NCBI RefSeq assembly: GCF_001544295.1
Contig: NZ_BCQF01000002.1
Coordinates: 1 to 64,000 of the forward strand
Length of the DNA stretch: 64,000 bases
Source: Enterococcus pseudoavium NBRC 100491
Lineage (GTDB): Bacteria; Bacillota; Bacilli; Lactobacillales; Enterococcaceae
Reading direction: 5' to 3'
Below the pieces are notes generated by a model. That model had not been told where the DNA came from, ran no database searches, and worked only from the letters and a program-made list of their open reading frames with translations. The translations under genes and the position numbers were made by a program. Within the stretch, counting starts at the first letter, position 1; each line of letters opens with the position of its first letter. Positions 34,504-44,938 of the stretch are shown piece by piece.

Positions 34504-35253
34504 TTATTTTTTTGGTTCTTGTAATATTTTAATTTCACTGACTTTTACGGGTTTGGTAGGAGTAGATTTTTCGCCAGATCCACTGTCTTTTACCTCGCCA
34601 GCAGCGATTTTATCAACGACGTCCATTCCTTCGGTGACTTGACCGAAAACGGTGTATTCGCCATCAAGGTTAGGAGCGCCGCCTTTTTTATATTGTTCGA
34701 TAATTTTTTCCGGATAGTATTGGATTGCCAGTCCATCGCTGACATCTTCTTTATTCGTTACGATGAAGAACTGACTGCCATTGCTATCCCGTGATTGAGA
34801 GCGGGCCATTGAAAGGGCGCCCCGGATATTGTACAGTTGATTGGAATTTTCAGTGTCAAAGCCCGCTTTCCAAATGCTTTCACCGCCAGTGCCGTCACCT
34901 TTTGGATCGCCACCTTGGATCATGAAATCTTTAATTACACGGTGAAAAGGCGTATCTTTGTAATAACCATCTTTGGCGTGTTTTACAAAGTTTTCTACCG
35001 CTTTGGGAGCTTGATCAGGGAAGAGCTTTAGCTTGATTGTCCCTTCAGTCGTGACCATTTCGACTAAATATTGATCGTCAGCTACTTTATCAGTCAGCTG
35101 AGGTAACTCTAGTTTATTTAGGTCAACGCTCGATGCTGTGGTTTTTGTAGCACTGTCTTTTGTTTCTTTAGTTGCAGAATCACTTCCGCAAGCAGCCAGC
35201 AAACCGACTGATAACGTCAGACTGACCCCAATCATTAATTTTTTTAAGCGCAT
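34504..35253 (-). CDS. Cyclophilin-type peptidyl-prolyl isomerase, lipoprotein
   Basis: A 249-residue extracellular foldase. The signal peptide MRLKKLMIGVSLTLSVGL ends in the lipobox LAAC with the acylated Cys22, followed by a Ser/Thr/Lys-rich linker to about residue 50. The cyclophilin domain then runs to about 240, with KAVENFVKHAKDGYYKDTPFHRVIKDFMIQGGDP-type text, GALSMARSQSRDSNGSQFFI and the GEYTVFGQVTEGMDVVDKI block. The catalytic Arg in FHRV is retained. It probably assists folding of secreted proteins, like PrsA. It has its own terminator and is monocistronic. Confidence 0.92.
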   Translation of the reverse strand: MRLKKLMIGVSLTLSVGLLAACGSDSATKETKDSATKTTASSVDLNKLELPQLTDKVADDQYLVEMVTTEGTIKLKLFPDQAPKAVENFVKHAKDGYYKDTPFHRVIKDFMIQGGDPKGDGTGGESIWKAGFDTENSNQLYNIRGALSMARSQSRDSNGSQFFIVTNKEDVSDGLAIQYYPEKIIEQYKKGGAPNLDGEYTVFGQVTEGMDVVDKIAAGEVKDSGSGEKSTPTKPVKVSEIKILQEPKK

Positions 35254-35363
35254 AGTATTCTCCTTTTTAAGTTGTTGTCCATTTCATGATAGCAAATTTT
35301 TAAACAACTTCCTATGAAAAATCCGTAACTTTTTGTTCAAAAAATGAATCAATTTAAGCCAAT

Positions 35364-35390
35364 AAAAAAAGGAGATCAAAAATGATCTCC
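35364..35390 (-). terminator. Terminator after gap
   Basis: GGAGATCA/TGATCTCC with an AAAA loop, followed on the minus strand by seven U. Confidence 0.87.
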
Positions 35391-35408
35391 TGAAATATCA
35401 GCTGACTC

Positions 35409-36419
35409 TTATAAGTTAGCAAATTTTTCTAACAAACGAATCATTTGGCAAGTAAAGCCGTATTCGTTGTCGTACCATGCAACTGTTTTGACTAATTGGT
35501 AGTCACCAGCTGAAGTTACTTCAGTTTGAGTTGGGTCAAAGATTGAACCTTGAGTTGTTCCAATCACATCGCCAGAAACGATTTCGCGATCGTCGTAACC
35601 AAATGATGGGTTATCAATGGTATGTTTTTTGATTGCTTCGTTAACTTGGTCAGCTGTTACTTTTGTATTAAGAATTGAAACCAATTCAGTCAATGATCCG
35701 TCAACTACGGGAACACGTTGTGCATGTCCTTGTAATTTACCATTCAATTCTGGGATAACTAAGCCAATTGCTTTAGCAGCACCAGTTGAATGTGGGATTG
35801 TATTGTCAGCAGCAGAACGTGCAGCACGTAAGTTGCCACCTTTAACAGGTCCGTCCAACAACATTTGAGTTGAAGTATAAGCATGGACAGTTGTCATTGT
35901 TCCAACTTCAATTCCGAATTCTTCATTTAAGAAGTAAGCCATTGGAGCTAAACAGTTTGTTGTACAAGAACCAGCTGAGATGATTTTATCATTTGAATCT
36001 AAAGTATCATCGTTTACGTTATAAACGATTGTTTTCATTTGTCCAGCAGGAGCTGAGATAACGACACGTTTTACACCAGCGTCAATATGAGCTTGTGCTT
36101 TTTCTTCAGATGTATAAAAACCAGTACATTCAAGCACAATGTCAACCCCATTTTCTTTTACCCAAGGGATTTTACTTGCATCTGGTTCAGCATATACACG
36201 TGTTTTTTCGCCGTCAACAACGATTGAATCTTCTGTCGCAGTAACTGTGCCAGGGTATGTGCCGTGTGTTGAATCAAATTGTAATAATTGTGCCAACATT
36301 GTAGGACTTGTTAAATCGTTGATTGCTACTACTTCAATATCGTCAGATACTTCTTTAATCCGGCGAAAAGCTAAACGACCAATACGTCCAAATCCATTAA
36401 TACCTACTTTTACTGTCAT
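35409..36419 (-). CDS. gap: Glyceraldehyde-3-phosphate dehydrogenase
   Basis: NAD-dependent GAPDH (336 residues) of glycolysis. The Rossmann motif [17 protein letters not shown] starts the protein. The catalytic Cys is in [13 protein letters not shown] at about 152, and the [25 protein letters not shown] and WYDNEYGF motifs are intact. GGAGG lies before the ATG at 36419; an open stretch of 17 codons upstream is untranslated by this criterion. The gene stands alone, without cggR, pgk or tpi, unlike the common gapA operon of Firmicutes, so a second gap copy elsewhere is possible. Confidence 0.95.
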   Translation of the reverse strand: MTVKVGINGFGRIGRLAFRRIKEVSDDIEVVAINDLTSPTMLAQLLQFDSTHGTYPGTVTATEDSIVVDGEKTRVYAEPDASKIPWVKENGVDIVLECTGFYTSEEKAQAHIDAGVKRVVISAPAGQMKTIVYNVNDDTLDSNDKIISAGSCTTNCLAPMAYFLNEEFGIEVGTMTTVHAYTSTQMLLDGPVKGGNLRAARSAADNTIPHSTGAAKAIGLVIPELNGKLQGHAQRVPVVDGSLTELVSILNTKVTADQVNEAIKKHTIDNPSFGYDDREIVSGDVIGTTQGSIFDPTQTEVTSAGDYQLVKTVAWYDNEYGFTCQMIRLLEKFANL

Positions 36420-36689
36420 AACCAAAAGTTCCTCCTTTTTTATGTCAAGCAATGCTTGATGCCTTACCATTTAATTGTGCTACGCATCAAAAATTTTGTC
36501 AAAAGATATATCTTGTCACTTAAAATTTAAACGATCAATTCCTAAAATAAGGCAGAAAAAAGAAAAAAACTTTAAGCTTCTATCAATAAGAATGGACTTT
36601 TTCGACTAATCTAGCTACAATAAACAAGACTTTGTTTAGTGTGGAGATTCAGTAGTCAGAAGAATAAAGAAATAAAGGAGGACACCAAG

Positions 36690-38003
36690 ATGTCCATGTT
36701 TTTAGATCAAGTAACAATCGATGTCAAAGCTGGTAAAGGCGGAGACGGAATGGTTGCCTTTCGTCGTGAAAAATATGTTCCTGACGGCGGACCTGCCGGA
36801 GGCGATGGCGGTCGTGGAGGAGATGTTATTTTAGTTGTCGATGAAGGCTTAAGAACCTTGATGGATTTTCGTTATAATCGACATTTTAGAGCTATTTCAG
36901 GCGAAAATGGAATGAGTAAAGGCATGCATGGCCGCGGAGCCGAAGATACGTATGTTAGCGTTCCCCCAGGTACGACCGTTCGGGATGCTGACACCGGAGC
37001 GTTAATCGGTGATTTAATTGAAAATGGTCAAGAACTAGTTGTTGCTCACGGCGGCCGCGGTGGTCGGGGCAATACGCGTTTTGCTTCACCACGAAATCCA
37101 GCACCAGAATTAGCTGAAAATGGTGAGCCCGGTCAAGAACGTAATATTGAATTAGAATTGAAAGTCTTGGCGGATGTCGGTCTGGTTGGTTTCCCATCGG
37201 TGGGTAAATCAACGATTCTGTCAGTAATTTCATCTGCTCGTCCTAAAATCGGCGCGTATCATTTTACTACTTTAGTGCCTAATTTAGGAATGGTCACAAC
37301 TAGTGATGGTCGCAGCTTTGCAGCAGCGGATCTGCCTGGTCTGATTGAAGGGGCCTCGCAAGGGATTGGCTTAGGGACACAATTTTTACGTCATATCGAG
37401 CGGACCCGGGTCATTTTGCACGTAATCGATATGAGCGGAATGGAAGGCCGTGAGCCTTATGAAGACTACCAAGCCATCAATAAGGAATTGGCTTCCCATA
37501 ATTTGCGTTTATTAGAGCGTCCGCAAATTATTGTCGCAAATAAAATGGATATGCCAAATGCAGAAGAGAACTTGAAAAAATTCAAGGAAGCTTTGAAAAA
37601 AGACAAAGAAGATGAATTTGCAGATGATATCCCAGTCTTTGCGATTTCGGCGATTACGAAACAGGGACTAGATAATCTATTGAATGCGACCGCTGATTTA
37701 TTGGAAGTAACACCAGAATTCTTGTTATATGACGAGGATCTTGAAGAAGACACGGTTAATTATGGTTTCCAATCAACTGAACCAGAGTTCACAATCACTC
37801 GCGAACCAGATGCAACTTGGGTACTTAGCGGTGAAAAATTAGAGAAACTATTTAAGATGACGAATTTTGATCATGATGAAACTGTCATGCGTTTTGCGCG
37901 ACAACTACGTTCTATGGGTGTAGATGAAGCCCTACGCGCTCGCGGAGCGAAAGATGGCGATCTTGTTCGCATTGATAAGTTTGAATTTGAATTTGTTGAT
38001 TAG
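36690..38003 (+). CDS. obg: GTPase Obg
   Basis: Obg/CgtA, an essential GTPase in 50S assembly and stress control (437 residues). The N-terminal glycine-rich Obg fold (about 1-158) shows [29 protein letters not shown]. The G domain has [18 protein letters not shown] and NKMD. The C-terminal OCT domain (about 350-430) ends [25 protein letters not shown] precedes the ATG at 36690, and a plausible promoter TGGACT-17-TACAAT lies about 70 bases upstream. Unlike many bacteria, rplU and rpmA are not adjacent. Confidence 0.97.
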   Translation: MSMFLDQVTIDVKAGKGGDGMVAFRREKYVPDGGPAGGDGGRGGDVILVVDEGLRTLMDFRYNRHFRAISGENGMSKGMHGRGAEDTYVSVPPGTTVRDADTGALIGDLIENGQELVVAHGGRGGRGNTRFASPRNPAPELAENGEPGQERNIELELKVLADVGLVGFPSVGKSTILSVISSARPKIGAYHFTTLVPNLGMVTTSDGRSFAAADLPGLIEGASQGIGLGTQFLRHIERTRVILHVIDMSGMEGREPYEDYQAINKELASHNLRLLERPQIIVANKMDMPNAEENLKKFKEALKKDKEDEFADDIPVFAISAITKQGLDNLLNATADLLEVTPEFLLYDEDLEEDTVNYGFQSTEPEFTITREPDATWVLSGEKLEKLFKMTNFDHDETVMRFARQLRSMGVDEALRARGAKDGDLVRIDKFEFEFVD

Positions 38004-38035
38004 AAGTAAGTAAAAAATAGTTTTTATAATCATGG

Positions 38036-38065
38036 ACATCTCCATTGAGTTGGAGGTGTTTTTTT
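38036..38065 (+). terminator. Terminator after obg
   Basis: ACATCTCCA/TGGAGGTGT with a short loop and seven T. Confidence 0.87.
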
Positions 38066-38714
38066 GTCATGCAATAAAAAAGTTTAGTCAATCTCAGAAA
38101 GTAAAGCTCACTAGGGTCCGTTATAAAAGAGGATGATTATTAATTTACTTTTAAAAGAAATTTTTGATTGAAGAATGTTAAGCACTAAAAAAAACAAAAA
38201 CGTAATCAGTAAAACAGATAATCGATGTTATTTTAAAATGTATAAGCTTCTATTTTTTTAATTTTTTAGAGTATAAATGATGAAAAATTTTCTTTTTTAA
38301 CGACGGTTAAAATAGTTTGGTACCGCTCCTTGCAAAAGCGTTATCTAAATAACGGAACTTGTTTAAATAGTAATAACTATTAGTTAAAAGAAATAAAGAG
38401 ATTCCGAATTGTTAATTAAATACGCTAAAAGATTATGAGGGTTATATTTTGAGCAATTTCGTTAATCCAGAAACAAAATGTTCTTTAAAAATGATAATTG
38501 CATTATTTTATCCGGGGAAAAGTTTTTTAACCCAATTTTTTTATCAATAATACTAATTGTGAGTAGTTAATTATAAACTTTTTTGTGGCGTTACAAAGTA
38601 TTGCGGTGTAAACTGACTGTATAACAAGTAATAATTATATTGTTAATTATTAAATATTTCCGATTGTAACTTACCGGATGTTTATTTTTAATAGTAAAAA
38701 AGGGGAATAATGCG
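38066..38714. other. AT-rich intergenic region of about 650 bases
   Basis: The longest gap in the window. It has no convincing protein gene, tRNA or riboswitch. I see several short inverted repeats (GTTATCTAAATAAC near 38340; an AACTAATAGTTATTAC-type repeat near 38375) and one possible 33-codon frame. It probably contains the promoter of the regulator that follows. Confidence 0.5.
38449..38550 (+). CDS. Possible small ORF, 33 codons
   Basis: TTG start with GAGGG eight bases upstream; the peptide begins MSNFVNPETKCSLKMIIALF and is hydrophobic and basic in its second half. There is no homology that I recognise. The ribosome-binding site is the only support, and the region is AT-rich, so chance is a real possibility. 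Confidence 0.2.
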   Translation: MSNFVNPETKCSLKMIIALFYPGKSFLTQFFYQ

Positions 38715-39449
38715 ATGCAAGTATTAATTTTAACACACAATATTTTGGTTGAGCGACCTTTAGTTGAGAAGCTACAACGCCTGAATATCGAGGTTTTAAG
38801 TTCGGCAAAATTGCTTACTATGTTGCAGGCCAAACAGATACCGCTAGAAGTTATGAGTTTTTTCGATGTTTTAGTCATCAGTGAAACTATTTCTGATCAA
38901 GAATTAATGGTTATTCTTGAAGAAGTTGGTGAAAAGTTCACGATTATCAGAGAAACCGATCAAATGCCATTAAAAGAAGACAAAGCTGAATGGGAATCCC
39001 GTGGAGTGGATGAATGGTTGCTTGAAGATGAAACACTTAGTGGGTTAAGAGAGAAGCTTGCTGAGAAGACTTTGAAGGAATCGGTTTATTCCATTGGTTT
39101 TGGCATCAGACCACAACAAGAAGCAAACGAATATGAGAAGCGCCCAATCCCACTTTGGAATTTGACACGCTCTGAGCGTGAGATGTTAAGTACGTTGATT
39201 TCAACTAAGGAAGCACCAATCAGTCGAAATGATTTAGCTATCAAAATTTGGGGAGATAGCGATTCCGCCAGTCATATGACGCGCTTGTCGACAATTATCA
39301 AACACTTGCGCAATAAATTGAAAATTGATGGCGTCGAATACGACGTGATCCGGACGAATTGGGGCGAAGGCTACCAGCTATCAAAAGCCTTTTTTGATCA
39401 TTACGTAGTGGATGATCGGATTATGGAAGAAATAAAGACCGGAAATTAA
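38715..39449 (+). CDS. Winged-helix regulator with degenerate receiver-like N terminus
   Basis: A 244-residue DNA-binding protein. The C-terminal domain (about 148-228) is an OmpR/PhoB-type winged helix: LTRSEREMLSTLI, ISRNDLAIKIWG, RLSTIIKHLRNKL and VIRTNWGEGYQL. The N-terminal part (about 1-120) has the alternating strand-helix pattern of a receiver, with VLILTHN as strand 1, but the phospho-acceptor Asp position reads DVLVISETI, so phosphorylation is unlikely. No kinase gene is nearby. Orphan regulators of this build are common in enterococci. The AT-rich 650-base gap lies upstream and a terminator follows. Confidence 0.82.
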   Translation: MQVLILTHNILVERPLVEKLQRLNIEVLSSAKLLTMLQAKQIPLEVMSFFDVLVISETISDQELMVILEEVGEKFTIIRETDQMPLKEDKAEWESRGVDEWLLEDETLSGLREKLAEKTLKESVYSIGFGIRPQQEANEYEKRPIPLWNLTRSEREMLSTLISTKEAPISRNDLAIKIWGDSDSASHMTRLSTIIKHLRNKLKIDGVEYDVIRTNWGEGYQLSKAFFDHYVVDDRIMEEIKTGN

Positions 39450-39465
39450 TTCCGGTTTTTATTTT
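39438..39465 (+). terminator. Terminator overlapping the end of the winged-helix regulator
   Basis: ACCGGAA/TTCCGGT with a loop containing the stop codon, then a T-rich run. Confidence 0.85.
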
Positions 39466-39574
39466 GCATTTATTTGGTTTACATAAATAATTTATTTGTC
39501 ACAGACTCTTTCTGTTTTCCAAAAGGTCGTTTTATTGCTAAACTAAGATTAAAAGAAGAACGGAGTGAGATGAG

Positions 39575-40120
39575 ATGGAAAAACGAGTAATTATTATGAA
39601 TTTCGATGTAGAATCAAAAGCGTATGAGGCTTTTTCTAAGACCAAGCGGCTACATGCTAGCAAAGTATTGAAAGGGGAGCAAATGGCGGTGGTTCACCAT
39701 TCCGATGATGGCGAGCATAAGTTTGAAATTGAAGATTTTTTAGATTTTACCGGCAGTAACAAAAGTTCAACAGGTGGTTTGATCGGTATGATGGTGGGGA
39801 TTCTCGGTGGACCGATTGGTGTATTGCTGGGGTGGTTCACTGGCGGAATGATCGGAGCTACCCAAGATGCTAAAGAAGTTCGCGATGCCACCGGTGTCTT
39901 TGAGTTTTTAGTGGATAAAATCGGGGAAGGCGATACAGCGTTGCTTTTGATCGCTGAAGAGGATGATAATCGTCCATTGAATCAATTAATCATGATGGAA
40001 TTAGGCGGAGAAATTACCCGACTTGAATATGAAGAAGTGGAAGCGGAAGTGAAAAAAGCGCAAGAAATGGCAAAAGCATCTAAAGAGAAAGCAGTCGATG
40101 ATAGCGATCAGGGAAAGTAA
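39575..40120 (+). CDS. DUF1269 membrane-associated protein
   Basis: DUF1269-family protein (181 residues). It has an N-terminal alpha/beta stretch, a hydrophobic Gly-rich hairpin at about residues 68-95 (GGLIGMMVGILGGPIGVLLGWFTGGMIGA), then an acidic and helical C terminus with KAQEMAKASKEKAVDD. The hairpin could insert into the membrane. The function is unknown; homologues are often stress-associated. GGAG occurs before the ATG. It stands alone between a regulator and rnz. Confidence 0.8.
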   Translation: MEKRVIIMNFDVESKAYEAFSKTKRLHASKVLKGEQMAVVHHSDDGEHKFEIEDFLDFTGSNKSSTGGLIGMMVGILGGPIGVLLGWFTGGMIGATQDAKEVRDATGVFEFLVDKIGEGDTALLLIAEEDDNRPLNQLIMMELGGEITRLEYEEVEAEVKKAQEMAKASKEKAVDDSDQGK

Positions 40121-40211
40121 TCAAGGATGAATAAGATTTCCTTTATTTAGATTGCGCTGAGCAGGACTTTCTTCTAAAATAATAATAATTTGATAGAAAG
40201 TCAGGAGAATT

Positions 40212-41138
40212 ATGGAGTTAGAATTTTTAGGAACAGGTGCAGGTGTTCCCGCAAAGCATCGAAATGTCAGTGGGCTAGCACTAAAATTATTAGATGAACG
40301 AAATGCAATTTGGTTATTTGACTGCGGTGAAGGAACTCAAATGCAGATTTTACGAACAAATATTAAACCACGGAAAATTGAGAAGATTTTTATTTCTCAC
40401 CTCCATGGCGATCATATTTTTGGTCTACCCGGCTTATTGAGCAGTCGCTCCTTCCAGGGCGGCGAGGAGCCAGTCGAAATTTATGGACCCGCTGGACTGG
40501 AGAATTATGTAAGAACTTCTTTACAAGTAACTAAGACCCATCTAGCCTATTCATTAAAATTTATTGAACTTAATGAAGGCGTGATTTTTAAGGATAAGCA
40601 ATTTACGGTTGAGTGCATGTTGCTAGATCATGGGATTGAAAGCTATGCTTTTCGTGTGGTTGAAGCAAATCATGAGGGCATGCTTCAAGTTGATAAGTTG
40701 ACAGAGTTAGGTATTCCAGCTGGACCGCTATACGGAAAACTAAAACAAGGTCAGACCGTAACTTTGCCAGATGGTCGGGTCATTGATGGTAAAGATTTTG
40801 TCGGTGAAAGCAAAAAAGGCCGGATTATCACCATTTTTGGCGATACTCGCCTTACGAAAAAGTCTAGTCAGTTCGCCAAAGATAGTGATGTGATTGTCCA
40901 CGAAAGTACCTTTAATAAAAATGAAGCAAAACTTGCGCGAGCTTATTTTCACTCGACTACCCAGCAGGCGGCGACTATCGCCAAAGAAGCGAAGGCTCAA
41001 AAGTTAATGCTGACGCATATTTCAGCTAGATATTTAGCCAAGGAAGCAAAAGAACTGGAAGAGGAAGCAAAAGAGATCTTTCCAAATACACAATTAGCTA
41101 AGGATTTTGATATCGTGGATGTCCCATTTTCATCGTAA
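40212..41138 (+). CDS. rnz: Ribonuclease Z
   Basis: tRNase Z (308 residues), a zinc-dependent endonuclease that trims tRNA 3' ends, important where CCA is not encoded, as in the tRNA-Gln of this window. The metallo-beta-lactamase motif HLHGDH is at residues 63-68, with GTGAGVPAKHRNVSG at the N terminus and FDCGEGTQMQ near 36. Later His and Asp ligands lie in DHGIESYAF, FGDTR and HISARY. AGGAG precedes the ATG. The SDR gene follows after 40 bases on the same strand. Confidence 0.96.
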   Translation: MELEFLGTGAGVPAKHRNVSGLALKLLDERNAIWLFDCGEGTQMQILRTNIKPRKIEKIFISHLHGDHIFGLPGLLSSRSFQGGEEPVEIYGPAGLENYVRTSLQVTKTHLAYSLKFIELNEGVIFKDKQFTVECMLLDHGIESYAFRVVEANHEGMLQVDKLTELGIPAGPLYGKLKQGQTVTLPDGRVIDGKDFVGESKKGRIITIFGDTRLTKKSSQFAKDSDVIVHESTFNKNEAKLARAYFHSTTQQAATIAKEAKAQKLMLTHISARYLAKEAKELEEEAKEIFPNTQLAKDFDIVDVPFSS

Positions 41139-41178
41139 GCACAGGGAATCGGATGCTCTACAGAAAGAAGGAAACGCA

Positions 41179-41967
41179 ATGGATTTAACAGATAAGGTGG
41201 TTGTAGTAACCGGTGGCTCGGCTGGTTTAGGAGAACAAATTTGCTATGAAGCAGCAAAACGTGGAGCAATTGTGGTTACTTGTGCGCGTCGGATCAACTT
41301 AATCGGACAAGTAAAGGAACATTGTAGCGAGTTAAGTGGCAAAGCAGCTTATGCTTTTCAACTAGATATCGCAGATCCTGCTAGCGTTGAATCAGTAATC
41401 GAGAAAATTGCAACTGAAGTCGGGCAAGTAGATGTTTTAGTAAACAACGCTGGTTTCGGTTTGTTTGATAACTTCATTGATGTTGATTTAGCGATTGCTA
41501 GAAAAATGTTTGAAGTTAATGTCTTAGGGATGATGTACTTTACACAAAAGATTGCTCTTTCAATGGTTACTAACCAGCAGGGACATATTTTTAATGTGGC
41601 TTCGATGGCTGGCAAAATGGCAACACCTAAATCAACCATTTATTCCGCAACAAAATTCGCTGTCTTAGGATTCTCCAATGCGTTACGTTTGGAATTGCGG
41701 CCAGAAAATGTTTCTGTAACAACAATCAACCCAGGTCCAATTGCAACTGAATTTTTTGATAAAGCTGATCCAAGTGGCAATTATTTAGAAAATTTAGGTG
41801 GCATCGTATTGGATCCCCATAAATTGGCAAAAACGATTGTAAATAAGATGGGGAAACCCACTCGCGAAATCAATCGTCCCTTCATTATGGAAGGAGCGAG
41901 TCGTTTTTATGGGCTGTTCCCCCATATCGGAGATTTTTTAGCAGGAGGATTATTCAATAGGAAGTAG
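41179..41967 (+). CDS. Short-chain dehydrogenase/reductase (SDR) family protein
   Basis: Classical SDR (262 residues). The cofactor motif is TGGSAGLGEQI at about residues 12-22, NNAGFG is at about 92, and the catalytic Ser, Tyr and Lys are in VASMAGKMATPKSTIYSATKFAVLGF (YxxxK). The substrate is unknown; the sequence resembles the DltE/YqjQ-type group encoded after rnz in other Firmicutes. The start at 41179 follows GAAGGAAA. A further frame-open region upstream overlaps rnz and is not needed. Confidence 0.9.
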   Translation: MDLTDKVVVVTGGSAGLGEQICYEAAKRGAIVVTCARRINLIGQVKEHCSELSGKAAYAFQLDIADPASVESVIEKIATEVGQVDVLVNNAGFGLFDNFIDVDLAIARKMFEVNVLGMMYFTQKIALSMVTNQQGHIFNVASMAGKMATPKSTIYSATKFAVLGFSNALRLELRPENVSVTTINPGPIATEFFDKADPSGNYLENLGGIVLDPHKLAKTIVNKMGKPTREINRPFIMEGASRFYGLFPHIGDFLAGGLFNRK

Positions 41968-41975
41968 GACGGCGT

Positions 41976-42413
41976 ATGAAGAAACAATGGAAAGTTTTTT
42001 TAGGTTTTATTTTGGTTTTGCTAATCGTGATTTTTGCACTTTCAAATAGTCAAGAAATCCCGGTTAATTTCTTGATCAAGAAAATTTATCTATCACTAGT
42101 GCTGGTGATCATTGGTTCCGCATTAATCGGAGCCTTGGTGGTTTTATTAACCTCAGGCGCCAGTTTGTTTCAACAACGAAAAGAAATCAAAAAATTAAAA
42201 CAAACGATTCAAGGTTACGAAACTGATAACGAGCAGAAGTTAGCAGAAGAAAAAGCGACTTTTCAACGTGAACAAGAAAATGAAATCGCCTTGTTAAAGG
42301 CCAATTATGAAAGTTTGTTAAAAGAGAAGGATCAGGCGTTGGCTGCACTAGAGGATTCCCAAGCAGCAGATACGTTAAAGAAGAAAAATCCACCAGTTGA
42401 TTATTACGATTAA
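41976..42413 (+). CDS. LapA-like membrane protein (DUF1049) with coiled coil
   Basis: A 145-residue protein with two membrane helices (about 8-25 and 37-61), then a long charged coiled coil (about 67-130, QQRKEIKKLKQTIQGYE and onward) and a Pro/Tyr tail. NSQEIPVNFL between the helices is typical of LapA/DUF1049 (YrvD-like) proteins, often encoded next to recJ, as here. In E. coli the LapAB pair controls lipopolysaccharide synthesis; that role cannot apply in a Gram-positive, so the function is unknown. Spacing from the SDR gene is eight bases. Confidence 0.82.
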   Translation: MKKQWKVFLGFILVLLIVIFALSNSQEIPVNFLIKKIYLSLVLVIIGSALIGALVVLLTSGASLFQQRKEIKKLKQTIQGYETDNEQKLAEEKATFQREQENEIALLKANYESLLKEKDQALAALEDSQAADTLKKKNPPVDYYD

Positions 42414-42555
42414 TCAGGCCGTGACAATCACCCTTTGTTAAGAGATAATCTTTGATGGATTTTAGCAAGAAGCAGTTGTGACAAAAGTGGTCAGATTCAA
42501 GAAATTTCGGCTTATTTCCGAAGAAGTAACTTTTGAAACACCGTTTATTCGGAAC

Positions 42556-42600
42556 AAGGAGGTGTGACAATAATTTTGTCACACCTCCTTCTCTTTCTTG
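42556..42600 (+). terminator. Terminator after the LapA-like gene
   Basis: AAGGAGGTGTGACAA/TTGTCACACCTCCTT with a short loop and a CT-rich tail, another member with the GTGACAA core. Confidence 0.8.
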
Positions 42601-42644
42601 TCTGATTTTTTTTTGCTATACTAGTACGGTTGGGAAGTGATACA

Positions 42645-44924
42645 GTGAAAAAAGCGAACTTTGACTGGCAATATCGAGCAGGATCACCAATTGATCCGAC
42701 ATTTAAAGCTGAAATGATTAAACAAGGATATAGTGATTTATTTACCGAGTTACTTTGGAAACGAAACATACATACATTAGTGGAATTTTCACAGTTAACC
42801 AAGGCTAGTATTGAGGATTTACATGATCCATTCCTCATGTATGACATGGATAAAGCGGTTGAACGCATTCAAACCGCTGTCATGGAAGGTCAGCCGATTT
42901 TAGTTTACGGAGATTATGATGCTGATGGGATTACCAGTACCTCAATAATGTTGGAGACTTTAGAAATGATTGGGGCGGATGTTCATTACGTTTTACCTAA
43001 CCGCTTCATTCATGGGTATGGACCCAACAAAGAACTATTTGCTGAAAAAATCAATGAAGGAATTCAATTGATTGTGACAGTCGATAATGGAGTTGCTGGT
43101 AATGAGGCAATTGCATTTGCCAATTCACAAGGGGTTGACGTGATTGTCACTGATCACCATGAGTTGCCGTCCGTTCTACCAGAGGCCTACTGCATTATCC
43201 ATCCGCGCCATCCAGAAGGGAAATACCCTTTTGGTGAACTAGCTGGAGCAGGGGTGGCCTTCAAATTGGCTACCGCCTTATTGGAAGAAGTTCCCTTAGA
43301 AATGTTGGATTTAGTGACGATCGGAACGGTTGCGGATCTCGTTTCCATGACAGGTGAAAATCGTAATTTAGTAAAACTAGGATTACAGGCCATTAAGCAG
43401 ACACAGAGGCTAGGTCTTTTGGAATTGCTGAAAGTCAGCGGAGTAGATTTACAAAAACTGGACGAGACTAGTATCGGATTTTCCCTAGCCCCCAGATTAA
43501 ATGCGATTGGTCGTCTAGGAGATCCAAATCCAGCCGTAGAATTAATGACGACTTTTGCGGAAGATGTCGCTCATGAGCTAGCAGAAAAATTAGATCAGAT
43601 TAACAATGAGCGTAAACAAATCGTTCAAGAAACTACGGCGGCGGCGACCGCATTAATTAATCCTGAAGATTCTGTTAACGTGATTGCTGGGAAAAACTGG
43701 AATCCCGGTGTTTTGGGAATTGTTGCCGGCAATATTTTGAAACAGACGGGGCGACCAGCGATTATTTTATCGATTGATGACACAGGTACTGCTAAAGGAT
43801 CCGGTCGTAGTATCGAAGCATTAGATTTGTTCGCCATGTTGAATACGATGAGATCCGAATTTACGCATTTTGGGGGCCATGCAGCAGCTGTGGGCTTAAC
43901 GCTACCGGCTGAGAATATCGCTACTTTACAAACTAAAATTAATACTTTTATTACGGAAAAAGATATCGATTTAAGTAAAGGTGCGACGCTCTTGATTGAC
44001 GAGACACTCCCACTGGATAAAATCGAATTAAAATTTGTTGAAGAATTAAAAAAATTAGCGCCGTTTGGGACGGATAATCCGGCTCCGCATTTTTCAGTAG
44101 ATGGAAATGTTAGTTTCGTTAAACGAATCGGTGCCGATCAGCAACACCTGAAGTTCACCCTGGAAAAAGAAACGAGCCAATTAGATGCCATCGGTTTTGG
44201 ATTTGGCGCTGAAAGCGAAGAAATTCAACAACCAGAGACGCATTTCGTCGGTGATTTAGAAATTAATGAGTGGAATGGTCAGAAAAAAGTTCAGTTACGT
44301 TTACTGGATTTTGCTTCTGAGGGAATGCAGGTGATTGATCGTCGAGCAAAATATACTTGGAATCAAAAGATCGAGGGGAGTAAAGTTCTATATTTGGCCT
44401 TTCGTTCACAAAGTCAAAAGTTTTTTACTGAGGAATTGCAAATGCCAATCACGCTGTATGACCAACAAATTGCCTGGAATGATTACGATCAATTGGTGGT
44501 GTTGGACTGTCCAGATTATAAAGATACATTAAAAGAATTGATCAACGAAAGTGTTTTCGATCGAATCTATTTATATTTATATAGTCCAGATGAAGCCTAT
44601 TTGAATGGGCTGCCCAGTCGCCAACAGTTTGCCAAACTTTATCAATTTTTCCGGAAACAGCCACGAGTCGACATTCGGTATAAACTTAAAAATGTTTCAA
44701 ATTACTTAAGAATTCCAGAAAAATTATTAGTATTCATGATTCACGTGTTTTCTGAGCTAAAATTTGTTACAATAGACGACGGCGTTTTACAGATGGTAGA
44801 GGCTCCTGAAACCCGTGCGTTTGAAGAAAGTGCTATTTATCAAAAACGCATGGCTCAGATTGATAGTGAAGAGTTTTTATTAATGAATGATATTGATACC
44901 ATTAGAAATTGGCTGAAAGCCTAG
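42645..44924 (+). CDS. recJ: Single-stranded-DNA exonuclease RecJ
   Basis: RecJ 5'-3' exonuclease (759 residues from the GTG at 42645), acting in recombination and mismatch repair. DHH-domain motifs are [11 protein letters not shown] (residues about 86-96), VDNGVAG and VTDHHELP. The DHHA1 domain has GSGRS and [11 protein letters not shown], and an OB fold and Firmicute-type C-terminal extension follow. The GTG follows GGAAGTG at normal spacing; a TTG five codons upstream is the alternative. A -10 TATACT lies at 42617-42622. apt starts 15 bases after the stop and is probably co-transcribed. Confidence 0.94.
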   Translation: MKKANFDWQYRAGSPIDPTFKAEMIKQGYSDLFTELLWKRNIHTLVEFSQLTKASIEDLHDPFLMYDMDKAVERIQTAVMEGQPILVYGDYDADGITSTSIMLETLEMIGADVHYVLPNRFIHGYGPNKELFAEKINEGIQLIVTVDNGVAGNEAIAFANSQGVDVIVTDHHELPSVLPEAYCIIHPRHPEGKYPFGELAGAGVAFKLATALLEEVPLEMLDLVTIGTVADLVSMTGENRNLVKLGLQAIKQTQRLGLLELLKVSGVDLQKLDETSIGFSLAPRLNAIGRLGDPNPAVELMTTFAEDVAHELAEKLDQINNERKQIVQETTAAATALINPEDSVNVIAGKNWNPGVLGIVAGNILKQTGRPAIILSIDDTGTAKGSGRSIEALDLFAMLNTMRSEFTHFGGHAAAVGLTLPAENIATLQTKINTFITEKDIDLSKGATLLIDETLPLDKIELKFVEELKKLAPFGTDNPAPHFSVDGNVSFVKRIGADQQHLKFTLEKETSQLDAIGFGFGAESEEIQQPETHFVGDLEINEWNGQKKVQLRLLDFASEGMQVIDRRAKYTWNQKIEGSKVLYLAFRSQSQKFFTEELQMPITLYDQQIAWNDYDQLVVLDCPDYKDTLKELINESVFDRIYLYLYSPDEAYLNGLPSRQQFAKLYQFFRKQPRVDIRYKLKNVSNYLRIPEKLLVFMIHVFSELKFVTIDDGVLQMVEAPETRAFEESAIYQKRMAQIDSEEFLLMNDIDTIRNWLKA

Positions 44925-44938
44925 GAGGAACAATCAAA

